A stretch of 64,000 bases of DNA, from positions 27,795 through 91,794 of the forward strand of contig NZ_JACBZU010000008.1 in NCBI RefSeq assembly GCF_013407935.1, given 5' to 3'. The stretch is from Allomuricauda sp. ARW1Y1 (lineage in GTDB: Bacteria; Bacteroidota; Bacteroidia; Flavobacteriales; Flavobacteriaceae). Shown piece after piece: positions 8,537 through 16,266 of the stretch; the first letter of the stretch is position 1, and every line of letters starts with the position of its first letter. The position numbers were made by a program, and so were the translations under genes. The notes under the pieces were generated by a model that saw only the letters and a program-made list of their open reading frames with translations, was not told the DNA's origin and did no database searches.

Positions 8537-8638
8537 ATGAACAACCAGAACAAAGAAAACACCGCCTACTTGAATTTTATTCAAGATTTGAAAGACTTGC
8601 TTACGGACTTTGATATCAGTCTATTGAGCAGATCCTAA
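8537..8638 (+). CDS. Micro-ORF 2, 33 residues, second of a tandem related pair
   Basis: Reads MNNQNKENTAYLNFIQDLKD and ends ISLLSRS. It shares the amphipathic core with micro-ORF 1 (YLxFxQ-L--LLT pattern), differs at both ends, and has its own A-rich ribosome-binding context (ACAAACAAACCCAAAATTTGTTACC). A strong rho-independent terminator starts about 20 bases after the stop, so it is the last cistron of the transcript. Coding status is inferred from the paralogy with its neighbour and its position between a gene and a terminator. Confidence 0.4.
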   Translation: MNNQNKENTAYLNFIQDLKDLLTDFDISLLSRS

Positions 8639-8659
8639 TTATTTAAGTGATTATCATGG

Positions 8660-8697
8660 AAAAGGGGATGTTGATAAAATCAGCATCCCCTTTTCTA
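8660..8697 (+). terminator. Rho-independent terminator after the micro-ORFs
   Basis: A GGGGATG...CATCCCC stem inside AAAA/TTTT flanks, extended by GAT/ATC in the loop side, followed by TTTTCTATT. It ends the plus-strand run starting at 7156. The symmetric A/T flanks mean it may also serve the convergent sigma factor gene ending at 8718. Confidence 0.75.
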
Positions 8698-8717
8698 TTA
8701 CATATTTTTGAGGTAAC

Positions 8718-9581
8718 CTATCCCAAATAAGATTTTAAGATCTTGCTTTTGGAGGTATGTCGCAATTTTCTAATGGCCTTTTCCCGTATTTGTCTTACGC
8801 GTTCGCGGGTCAAATCAAACGTACTGCCGATTTCTTCCAAAGTCATAGAGGGTTGATCTCCAATACCGTAATACAGGCGAACCACATCCGCTTCCCGCGG
8901 GGAGAGGGTATCCAAGGCTCGGTTAATTTCCGTGTTTAGGGATTGATGCATAAGGCCCTTATCCGGTTTGGGCGAATCCCCAGCGTTCAATACATCATAT
9001 AAATTGGAGGTTTCCCCTTCTTTTAAAGGTGCATCCATAGATACGTGCCGCCCTGTGTTCTTGAGGGATTGCTTCACTTCGGAAACGGTCATGTCCAGCT
9101 CCTTGGCAATTTCTTCTGGCGATGGTGGTCGCTCATGTGCCTGTTCCAAATAGGAAAAGGTCTTTTTTATCTTGTTGATGGAACCAATTTTGTTCAACGG
9201 CAACCGTACCACACGTGACTGTTCTGCCAAGGCCTGCAGAATGGATTGTCGGATCCACCAAACCGCGTAGGAGATAAACTTAAACCCTCGGGTTTCATCA
9301 AAGCGTTTGGCAGCTTTTACCAGACCCACGTTTCCTTCATTGATCAAATCTGGGAGTTTAAGACCCTGATTTTGATATTGTTTTGCCACGGAGACCACAA
9401 ACCTGAGGTTGGCATTGGTCAACTTTTCCAAAGCAGCTTGGTCTCCGGCCCTGATCTTCTGTGCTAGCTCAACTTCTTCCTGTGCGGTGATCAAATCGAT
9501 TTTGCTGATGTCCTGCAAGTATTTGTCGAGAGATTTGGATTCGCGGTTCGTGACCTGTTTGATAATTTTAAGCTGCCTCAT
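8718..9581 (-). CDS. rpoD: Primary RNA polymerase sigma factor, sigma-70 family
   Basis: A 287-residue sigma factor, the short form typical of the Bacteroidota housekeeping sigma, taken from the ATG at 9579-9581 ([14 protein letters not shown], the usual start; a start 12 codons upstream is less likely). Region 1.2 is [23 protein letters not shown], region 2 contains [17 protein letters not shown] and [10 protein letters not shown] with [15 protein letters not shown] for -7 recognition, region 3 is [13 protein letters not shown], and region 4 is [28 protein letters not shown]. There is no region 1.1. It directs RNA polymerase to the TTTG/TAnnTTTG promoters of this phylum. Single gene, with a 245-base spacer to the divergent helicase gene. 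Confidence 0.93.
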   Translation of the reverse strand: MRQLKIIKQVTNRESKSLDKYLQDISKIDLITAQEEVELAQKIRAGDQAALEKLTNANLRFVVSVAKQYQNQGLKLPDLINEGNVGLVKAAKRFDETRGFKFISYAVWWIRQSILQALAEQSRVVRLPLNKIGSINKIKKTFSYLEQAHERPPSPEEIAKELDMTVSEVKQSLKNTGRHVSMDAPLKEGETSNLYDVLNAGDSPKPDKGLMHQSLNTEINRALDTLSPREADVVRLYYGIGDQPSMTLEEIGSTFDLTRERVRQIREKAIRKLRHTSKSKILKSYLG

Positions 9582-9768
9582 TCTTATATCTGGTTTACTA
9601 GTGTTACAAGCTATCATTATACATTATAATCTCCATTTTTCCAAGTCGAAATTGTTATTGTTATCAAAATGTTATGAGTAAATCATCGAAAAAGTTGAAT
9701 TGTGGGCCAAATGGTAATTGTTGATACTATTTTGATAGAATTAACCTCTGGGATTGGTCACAAGTACA

Positions 9769-9800
9769 AAAAACCCCTAATTTTGTAGGGTTTTTTATTT
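9769..9800. terminator. Terminator-like hairpin between two divergent genes
   Basis: AAAACCCCTA, a six-base loop and TAGGGTTTTTT give a near-perfect stem with T runs on both strands. It lies 26 bases before the TTG start of the helicase and about 190 bases upstream of the sigma factor gene, where no ordinary terminator is needed. It may be an attenuator of the helicase transcript or the end of an unannotated small RNA from the spacer 9582-9768, in which I see no ORF. Confidence 0.5.
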
Positions 9801-9825
9801 AAGAATCCAAAATGCCATTTTCCCT

Positions 9826-11337
9826 TTGGAAGTAAACAACTCAATCAAAAAGAAAACGCTTTACGGCTATCAGGAGGAAGACCTGAACAAAATCTTCGAG
9901 CAACTGGACAAGCTTCCTGCGGGCAGTAATATCTTGTACCAATTGCCCACGGGAGGAGGAAAAACCGTAGTGTTTTCGGAGATTACACGAAGGTTTATCC
10001 AACAGACCGGAAAAAAGGTGATGGTACTTACCCACCGTATCGAGCTGAGCAAGCAAACCTCCAAAATGCTCAAAGGGTTTGGCGTGGCCAACAAAGTCAT
10101 CAACAGTGAAGTGAAGGAACTCTACGACCAGGATGATTATATGTGCTTTGTGGCTATGGTGGAAACCTTGAACAACCGCCTTCAGGAAGAAAAAGTAAAA
10201 ATCAACAATGTAGGCCTGGTAATCATTGATGAGGCCCACTACAACTCGTTCCGAAAGCTGTTCAAATATTTCGAGAAGTCTACGATTTTAGGTGTAACGG
10301 CCACTCCGTTGAGCTCCAACATCAAACTGCCCATGAAGGACAATTACAAGCACCTGATCATTGGGGAGTCGATAAAATCATTAATTGAAAAGAACTTTTT
10401 GGCCAGGGCCAACCTGTATAATTACGATGTTAGCCTACGCACCCTTAAATTGGGCATTAATGGTGACTATACCGTAAAATCCTCGGACGAGTTTTACAGT
10501 GCACACAGCATGCTCGGGAAATTGCTCTCCGCCTATGAAGAAATTGCCAAGGGGACCAAAACGCTGATCTTCAACAACGGAATCAATACATCGCTTTATG
10601 TATACGAGACCTTTAAAAAGGCTGGGTATAATGTTCGGCACCTCGACAATAAGAACACGGCCTCCGAACGCAAGGACATTCTGGATTGGTTTGCCAAAAC
10701 ACCCGATGCCATTCTCACCTCGGTGAGTATATTGACCACGGGTTTTGATGAACCTACGGTGGAAACCATTATTTTGAATAGGGCTACACGATCACTCACT
10801 CTATATTTCCAAATGATTGGTAGGGGATCTAGGGTGCTTCCTGACAAAGATGAGTTCAATGTAATCGATATGGGAAATAATATTGCCCGTTTCGGACCTT
10901 GGGATGCACCTGTGGACTGGCAAGAAATCTTTCATTTCCCTGATTTTTACCTGGAAAACATCAAAAATGATGAGGAAATCGAGCGGGATTTTGTATATGA
11001 GATGCCCGAAGAACTTCGCGCCAAATTCAGCAAGTCGGAGAACATCACCTTTGATGTGAAGGAAGAGTACAAAAAGATATTTGCACAGGGCAAAAAATCA
11101 AAAATTGTACTGGAGAAGAGTATTGAACAGCACGCGAAAATCTGTGTGGAAAACAGCGAAGATGTTTTTGATGCCCGAATCTTGGCCAAGGAGCTCAAGG
11201 ATGAGATTTCCTATCGAGTAAAGCAATATTCCTATTGCATTATGAACAATACCAAGAACTATAAGGAATGGCTGGAGGAAGATTATGAGCGAAAACTGCG
11301 TTCCAGCATCTCCAAAATGTTCGCGGCCAAAATGTAG
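9826..11337 (+). CDS. DEAD/DEAH-box (SF2) helicase
   Basis: A 503-residue superfamily 2 ATP-dependent helicase. Motif I is LPTGGGKTVVF (about residues 40-50), motif II DEAH at 136-139, motif III-like ATPL, and the C-terminal RecA domain has GFDEPTVETIILNRATRS and QMIGRGSR (motifs V and VI). After about residue 375 there is a helical, charged C-terminal extension without a recognised domain. No ATG precedes the conserved YQEEDLNKIF segment, so the TTG at 9826 is the likely start. The family resembles RadD/Ssl2-like helicases; substrate and role are unknown. It is a single-gene unit preceded by a terminator-like hairpin. Confidence 0.85.
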   Translation: MEVNNSIKKKTLYGYQEEDLNKIFEQLDKLPAGSNILYQLPTGGGKTVVFSEITRRFIQQTGKKVMVLTHRIELSKQTSKMLKGFGVANKVINSEVKELYDQDDYMCFVAMVETLNNRLQEEKVKINNVGLVIIDEAHYNSFRKLFKYFEKSTILGVTATPLSSNIKLPMKDNYKHLIIGESIKSLIEKNFLARANLYNYDVSLRTLKLGINGDYTVKSSDEFYSAHSMLGKLLSAYEEIAKGTKTLIFNNGINTSLYVYETFKKAGYNVRHLDNKNTASERKDILDWFAKTPDAILTSVSILTTGFDEPTVETIILNRATRSLTLYFQMIGRGSRVLPDKDEFNVIDMGNNIARFGPWDAPVDWQEIFHFPDFYLENIKNDEEIERDFVYEMPEELRAKFSKSENITFDVKEEYKKIFAQGKKSKIVLEKSIEQHAKICVENSEDVFDARILAKELKDEISYRVKQYSYCIMNNTKNYKEWLEEDYERKLRSSISKMFAAKM

Positions 11338-11502
11338 ATTAAGTTGGCAGAAATGTCTGCAGCTCCGTTTTTTGGATTTGAGCTTTAGCATGATAGTTGA
11401 ACTTACACTTACCATTGCATTTGAAATTTGAGCTTGAACTTGATAATTGAGTTTGAATTTTAATCCCCAATAGTATACGGCCATCTTTGTATTTTTACCT
11501 CC

Positions 11503-12741
11503 ATGTCCAAAAAACTACTTGTAATTGGTTATGTATGGCCAGAACCCTCAACAACTGCGGCAGGAAGTCGTATGCAACAATTGTTGGAGGCGTTTTTGGC
11601 GTTTGGTTATCAGATTACATTTGCCAGCACGGCAAGTAAAACCGAGTTCAGTCTGGATTTGGAAGCCATGGACATTGCAACAGTCCAAATCCAACTCAAC
11701 CATTCGAGTTTTGATGATTTTATACAGCAATTGAAGCCCAATGTGGTGATGTTCGACCGTTTTATGGTAGAGGAACAATTTGGGTGGCGCGTAGCTGAAC
11801 ACGCACCAAGTGCGTTGCGTATACTCAATACCGAAGATTTACATGCGCTGCGCAAGAGTAGGGAAGAGGCACTTAAAAAGAACCAAGTCTTTAAGATTGA
11901 AGATTGGAAAAACCATCCAACAACGTTACGGGAAATTGCAAGTATCTATCGCTGCGATCTTACGTTGATGATTTCCAGCTACGAAATGGAAATTTTACAG
12001 CAAAAGTTGAAGGTCCCTTCGGATTTGCTGCTGTGTATTCCGTTTATGGTAGATGTTGGGAGTATATCTGCTGAAAAAAAACCTCCATTCGATGCCAGAA
12101 ATGGTTTCATAAGTATCGGAAATGGCAAACACGCACCCAATGTGGATGCCCTAAAGGTCTTGAAAAGTGAAATTTGGCCCCGAATTCGCCATCAACTGCC
12201 CAATGCTGAAATCCAAATTTATGGCGCATATCTACCGCAACAGGTCAATGAAATGCACTACCCCATAACAGGGTTTTACGTTAACGGATGGGCGGAAGAT
12301 GCGTTCAGGGTGCTCCAAAGTGCCAGGGTTTTGTTGGCTCCACTTCGATTTGGTGCCGGAATCAAAGGAAAGTTGTTGGATGCCATGCAAACCGGAACCC
12401 CAAGTGTAACCACCATCATAGGTGCCGAGGGCATGCATGCTGACGTGGCATGGAACGGATTTATTGCCGATGATTGGGAAGCATTTGCCCAAGCTGCCGT
12501 GAAATTGTACCAAGACCAAAAAAGCTGGGAAAGTGCCCAACACAACGGTAATGCATTGCTCCAACAGTTGTATGATAGGCAAAGCTTACAAAGTAGTTTG
12601 GAAGAACGATTGGAACCCCTGATGATGGATTTGGAAGCCCATCGCACACAAAATTTCATTGGAAAACTGTTACAGCATCAAACCATGAGTAGCACCAAGT
12701 ATATGGCCAAATGGATTGAGGAGAAGAATAAGGAGAAGTAA
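11503..12741 (+). CDS. Glycosyltransferase, GT-B fold (GT4-like)
   Basis: A 412-residue cytoplasmic or membrane-associated glycosyltransferase. The N-terminal Rossmann domain begins KKLLVIGYVWPEPSTTAAGSR, where WPEP...AAG is the acceptor-side loop of many GT4 enzymes; the C-terminal donor domain has GNGKHAPNVDALK, APLRFGAGIKGKLLDAMQTGTPSVTT and the EX7E-like region around GAEGMHAD. Donor and acceptor cannot be told. The C-terminus, STKYMAKWIEEKNKEK, is encoded by a 33-base stretch that recurs exactly at 13538-13570, after the following SDR gene. No other polysaccharide genes are adjacent. Confidence 0.8.
   Translation: MSKKLLVIGYVWPEPSTTAAGSRMQQLLEAFLAFGYQITFASTASKTEFSLDLEAMDIATVQIQLNHSSFDDFIQQLKPNVVMFDRFMVEEQFGWRVAEHAPSALRILNTEDLHALRKSREEALKKNQVFKIEDWKNHPTTLREIASIYRCDLTLMISSYEMEILQQKLKVPSDLLLCIPFMVDVGSISAEKKPPFDARNGFISIGNGKHAPNVDALKVLKSEIWPRIRHQLPNAEIQIYGAYLPQQVNEMHYPITGFYVNGWAEDAFRVLQSARVLLAPLRFGAGIKGKLLDAMQTGTPSVTTIIGAEGMHADVAWNGFIADDWEAFAQAAVKLYQDQKSWESAQHNGNALLQQLYDRQSLQSSLEERLEPLMMDLEAHRTQNFIGKLLQHQTMSSTKYMAKWIEEKNKEK
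12694..12726. repeat. 33-bp direct repeat, copy 1 (inside the glycosyltransferase 3' end)
   Basis: Identical to 13538-13570. It encodes TKYMAKWIEEK in the last codons of the glycosyltransferase gene. The two copies enclose the SDR gene, 844 bases start to start. Confidence 0.85.
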
Positions 12742-12873
12742 CGTAATTAGTTATGGCTAAGATTAGCTAAGTTTTCCTGAGCATTTGATATTAAAAATGT
12801 TTCAAATGATATGCGGCGTTAAAACTGCGTTAAGCATCTTGGATGACTCCTCAATAGTTTTATCTTATCAACT

Positions 12874-13494
12874 ATGGAAAATATTTTAATCGCAGGTGCC
12901 ACTGGTACAACAGGAGAAAAAGTTGTCAAATTAGTAAAACAAGCCGAAAATTATCGCCCGGTAGCCTTGGTACGTAATAATGAGCAAAAGGAGCAATGGG
13001 AATCGCAAGGGGTAGAAACTGTTATGGGAGACCTAACCAAAGATGTATCTCATACCACCAAAGGTATAGATAAAGTAGTTTTTGCTGCAGGCTCTGGAGG
13101 TAAAAACGTGGTCGATGTGGACCAAGAAGGTGCCAAAAAGCTCATCGATGCATCAAAAAAGGAACGTGTACGTAAATTTGTAATGCTCAGTTCTATGGGC
13201 GTGGACAATCCACGTGGTGAACTTAAGGAATACCTACAGGCGAAGCAAAATGCTGACCAATACTTGGACATCAGCGGTCTAACATTCACAATAGTGAGGC
13301 CAGGCGCATTGAACAACAATGAGGGAACTGGAAAAATCAAACTTTCACAAAAACTGAACGAGCGGGGTGAAATTCCAAGATGGGATGTCGCTCGTACGCT
13401 TGTGAAGAGTCTCGAAGATGATGTTGCCAAGAATAAAGTGTTCGAAATTTTAACGGGCGAAACCAAAATAGAAGAAGCTGTACATGAATTCTAA
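12874..13494 (+). CDS. NAD(P)-binding atypical SDR protein (NmrA/YwnB-like)
   Basis: A 206-residue Rossmann-fold protein. The dinucleotide-binding motif GATGTTG is at residues 8-14, with an Arg after strand 2 (ALVRNN) suggesting NADP(H); DLTKD, VVFAAGSGG, KFVMLSSMGVDNP and TIVRPGALNN follow in family order. Such atypical SDRs reduce or only bind NAD(P)H; substrate unknown. The catalytic Tyr-x-x-x-Lys of classical SDRs is not evident, although YLQAKQNAD is at the right place. The gene lies between the two copies of a 33-bp repeat, which suggests that it arrived in this site as an insertion after duplication of the glycosyltransferase tail. Confidence 0.8.
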   Translation: MENILIAGATGTTGEKVVKLVKQAENYRPVALVRNNEQKEQWESQGVETVMGDLTKDVSHTTKGIDKVVFAAGSGGKNVVDVDQEGAKKLIDASKKERVRKFVMLSSMGVDNPRGELKEYLQAKQNADQYLDISGLTFTIVRPGALNNNEGTGKIKLSQKLNERGEIPRWDVARTLVKSLEDDVAKNKVFEILTGETKIEEAVHEF

Positions 13495-13519
13495 GCATTA
13501 TTTCCCATATAGAAATTGG

Positions 13520-13582
13520 AAGGTATGCAAAGCGACTACCAAGTATATGGCCAAATGGATTGAGGAGAAGCATAAAGGTTGA
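13520..13582 (+). pseudogene. Relic of a glycosyltransferase 3' end
   Basis: In one frame this stretch reads KVCKATTKYMAKWIEEKHKG and a stop. It aligns with STKYMAKWIEEKNKEK at the end of the glycosyltransferase at 11503-12741; the last codons differ (AAAGGTTGA against AAGGAGAAGTAA). It has no start and no upstream similarity, so it is a severed or duplicated tail, not a gene. Confidence 0.65.
13538..13570. repeat. 33-bp direct repeat, copy 2
   Basis: Exact copy of 12694-12726, located 43 bases after the SDR stop codon and inside the glycosyltransferase relic. Together the copies could recombine and delete the SDR gene. Confidence 0.85.
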
Positions 13583-13607
13583 ACCCTTTAATGCTGCCCA
13601 AAGTACA

Positions 13608-13997
13608 TCAATCCAGTAATTGGTCCGTAATGATCAAGGTGTATTCAAAAACATTTTCCAAAGGTTCCGATAACACCCACAATTCGTCATCAACAGGAGT
13701 TTGCTGATACCGCAATACGTAATCTCCATTTTCCGAAGCGTACAGCTTAATGGTCTCAAAGAGTAAAGACGCTGTTGGCATGACCGCTATCGTCTCATTG
13801 TTCAGGGTAGAGCCAATGATACTGGATGACTGTTTGGGTATTTGCGAAATTTGGTTGGAATCATCAATGTAGAACAAATCCACATTGGAGTTGTTTTGAA
13901 TTTTGTATGATGTTTCAAATCCAGCGTTTTCGAAATCGTCCTCACATTGAAATGACGTCAAAAATGGGAAGAGCATCAATAAAAATACTTTTTTCAT
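13608..13997 (-). CDS. Small exported protein of unknown function, probable lipoprotein
   Basis: A 129-residue protein not recognised by family. The start MKKVFLLMLFPFLTSFQC is a signal peptide and the Cys-Glu-Asp-Asp that follows resembles the start of many mature flavobacterial lipoproteins, although SFQC is not a canonical lipobox. The rest is beta-rich (NVDLFYIDDSNQ, ETIAVMPTASLLFETIKLY, YTLIITDQLL) and could be a small sandwich domain. ATG at 13995-13997. It stands alone between the SDR region and the frameshifted serine hydrolase. Confidence 0.55.
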   Translation of the reverse strand: MKKVFLLMLFPFLTSFQCEDDFENAGFETSYKIQNNSNVDLFYIDDSNQISQIPKQSSSIIGSTLNNETIAVMPTASLLFETIKLYASENGDYVLRYQQTPVDDELWVLSEPLENVFEYTLIITDQLLD

Positions 13998-14050
13998 GGC
14001 TTTTTTATCCTAAAGATAGATTTATTCTTCCTTCTCACGTTAAGTTGATG

Positions 14051-15401
14051 TTACTTCTTTTTAAAATTCACTCTTACCCCACGTTGTTTAAAAAATAGGG
14101 TGTTCTCTTCGGGATCAAAGGTCATTTCGATACCTGCGGAGACAAATTCAAATTGATGCTCGTCCACAGGGTTCAAAGTAAATGCTGGCTGACCCGTAGC
14201 TCTGCCCTTGAGCACCCCATCCTCAATGAAAATACTTATGTCCAAAGGAAAATCAGGGGCGGTATAGTTGCCCACATAAACCTCCAATTGTTCGGGTGAT
14301 ACTTCATAAGTATTGAATTTTGGCAATTCAAAAGGCTCATTGTAGACCGTGCTCAAAACGGCAATGGCAATGTCATTGGTATTCATGTTGTTGCCATTTG
14401 AGGTAAGGGCAAAGGATACATTCCCGTCATCAAAATGACCGAATAAAGAAGAGAATTTATCAATCCCTCCCGTGTGACCATAACTGGTTCGCTCATGAAA
14501 AGGAAAGCTGAACAATCCCAATCCATAGCCGTCCGTAATCTTTTTCATGGCTTCTACATACTCCAAATCAAGCAATTTGCCTCCAAAAAGGGCATCACTA
14601 AATTTGACAATATCTGTTGGATTGGAAACTATGGCACCTGCACCAACAGGGATGGACATATCGGTTTCTGGATGTTCTTGCCATTTATCCAGGTACATGT
14701 ACGATTTACATGTTGGCCTTTGTGCCAATTTTTTCACCGACATAGGTATCGGTAAGCCCTAAGGGCTTAGCAATAAACTCTTCAAGCAAATCACGATAGG
14801 GTTTTCCCATGCTTTTTTCAAGAATGTAGGTCAGCAACACAAAATTGGAATTACTGTATTGGAATTTGCTATCGGGCTCAAAATCACTTCCCGCCTTTAC
14901 AATGATTTCCACCATTTCTGATGCAGATTTTGGCTGGGTCATGTAGGTAGCATAAGCAGGGTCATCCGTAAAATTGTGGATACCGCTTCGGTTGCCCAAC
15001 AGTTGTTTGATGGTAATATTTTCCGATTTCGGAACCTCTGGAAAAAACTGGTCCAAGGTCTGGTCCAAAGACAGTTTCCCTGCCGATATGGCCTTAAAAA
15101 CCAATACTGCTGTAAATGTTTTGGTAATGGAACCAATGCGATATCTGGAAGCCACCGTTGCTTTGGATTCGGAAGTGACGTTACAATACCCCACCGAACG
15201 TGTATAGATCAACTCACCGGCTTGGGAGACGGCAACACTGCCCATGAACTTATTGTTCTCTTCCAGGAGATCAAAATATTGGTCCATTTTAACGGTATCA
15301 AACTCTTGGGACCATAACGAAGCGGTAAAAAGGAAAAGAACGGTCACAGTCCAATGCGTTTTGAACTGTTGTTTATAAAATAAAGAAAGTGGGCTTTTCA
15401 T
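14051..15401 (-). pseudogene. Beta-lactamase-family serine hydrolase, frameshifted
   Basis: Two consecutive frames together form one class C beta-lactamase-like serine hydrolase of about 450 residues. The 5' part (to 14706) has a signal peptide (MKSPLSLFYKQQ... ending WSQ), the nucleophile motif SITK in RIGSITKTFTAV, and YSNSNF, and stops right after EKIGTKANM. The 3' part continues in the next frame with KSYMYLDKWQEHPETD and carries GHTGGIDKFS (the third catalytic box) and a C-terminal lipocalin-like domain from about VYVGNY. The shift lies near 14706-14716 (minus-strand GGCCAACATGTAAATCG). Removing one base would restore the frame, so this is either a young pseudogene or a sequencing error. 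Start chosen at 15399-15401 because the signal peptide begins there. Confidence 0.75.
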
Positions 15402-15470
15402 GTCATGGAGGTTTAGTGTTGCCACCAAATTAGAGCATTTCCATGTCAAACCAAAAAGAACCTGCCTTCA

Positions 15471-16184
15471 CTATACCTTTTTCACGCGATATTGGTAAGG
15501 TTTCCGGCCCGGGGCATCTGTTTGGAGTTTCGGCAAACGCTCAAAAAAACCGGAACCTATCATCTTCTTTTGAAAACGGCTACGGTCCAGGGTTTCCTCC
15601 AAAATGGTTTGGTGCAATTGGTGCAATTGTGGCATCGTAAATTCCGTAGGCAATAAATTATAGGTCAATGGTTCTTGTTGTACATCTTCCTTGAGCCGCT
15701 CCTTGGCCTCTTGTACAATATCCCGATGGTCCATCCACATAGGAGGGAGGTCATTCATGTTAAACCAACCAAAAGCCGAGTCCAAATTACCGATTACCGG
15801 TCGGGTCTCTTCAAAGTTGACCAAGGAATAGTGAGCGAGGGTCACAAAACGGTCGTTCAACCAAGAATTTTCTTTAAAGGGAAAGTCCAATTCCTTAAAA
15901 AATTGCTGCCATTCCTCTGTAAACTTACGGTCTTCACCCCCAAAAACGGACAAAAACTTAAAGTGGGGGTCTTCCAACCCGGTTCGTTCCCTTAGGATAC
16001 GCACCGTGGCCGCTTCCACAGATTCCGAACGTAGGATATACCCACCGGGCAATAGCCACTTATCCCCAATCTGAAGCAACAAACACTTGAGTTGGTCTTC
16101 ATGAAATCCGATGATGACCATATCCACCGAAAGATTGGGCAAATAATCTTGTTGACCGTTTTCGATAAAAGTTCTGATGTCCAT
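15471..16184 (-). CDS. Nudix-domain transcriptional regulator (NrtR/AraR-like)
   Basis: A 237-residue protein: an N-terminal Nudix-like domain (VDMVIIGFHEDQLKCLLLQ, WLLPGGYI) and a C-terminal winged-helix region (LPTEFTMPQLHQLHQTIL, then RSRFQKKMIGSGFFE), the layout of NrtR-type regulators, including the Bacteroides arabinose regulator AraR. The catalytic Nudix box GX5EX7REUXEEXGU is degraded: SVEAATVRILRERTGLED lacks the paired glutamates, so it should sense a ligand and not hydrolyse it. It is divergent from the GH3 glucosidase gene and two TTTGTGTCA palindromes lie between them. Regulation of that gene by sugar and autoregulation are strongly suggested. ATG at 16182-16184 chosen over a start 12 codons upstream that overlaps the operators. 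Confidence 0.85.
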   Translation of the reverse strand: MDIRTFIENGQQDYLPNLSVDMVIIGFHEDQLKCLLLQIGDKWLLPGGYILRSESVEAATVRILRERTGLEDPHFKFLSVFGGEDRKFTEEWQQFFKELDFPFKENSWLNDRFVTLAHYSLVNFEETRPVIGNLDSAFGWFNMNDLPPMWMDHRDIVQEAKERLKEDVQQEPLTYNLLPTEFTMPQLHQLHQTILEETLDRSRFQKKMIGSGFFERLPKLQTDAPGRKPYQYRVKKV

Positions 16185-16200
16185 ACTGCAAAAATAATGA

Positions 16201-16221
16201 TTTGTGTCATTTTGCCACAAT
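16201..16221. promoter_or_regulatory. Operator candidate 1 for the Nudix regulator (imperfect palindrome)
   Basis: TTTGTGTCA, three bases, TGCCACAAT: the same arms as the perfect palindrome 36 bases downstream, with two mismatches in the right arm. It covers the probable -33 element (TTTTG, 16210-16214) of the GH3 promoter and lies between the Nudix start and its own promoter region. Confidence 0.6.
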
Positions 16222-16240
16222 TAAATCTTTTTTATATTTG
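16211..16240 (+). promoter_or_regulatory. Candidate promoter of the GH3 gene
   Basis: TTTG at 16211-16214 and TATATTTG at 16233-16240 match the Bacteroidota -33/-7 elements (TTTG, about 19 bases, TAnnTTTG) with an 18-base spacer. Both elements overlap a palindrome, so repressor binding would block polymerase. The ATG of the GH3 gene is 26 bases downstream of the -7 box. Confidence 0.6.
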
Positions 16241-16257
16241 TGTCAAGGTGACACAAA
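16237..16257. promoter_or_regulatory. Operator candidate 2 for the Nudix regulator (perfect palindrome)
   Basis: TTTGTGTCA AGG TGACACAAA, a perfect inverted repeat with 9-base arms and a 3-base centre. It overlaps the -7 box and the expected start point of the GH3 transcript. The repeat of the same arms at 16201-16221 makes chance unlikely. Confidence 0.7.
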
Positions 16258-16266
16258 CTATATATT

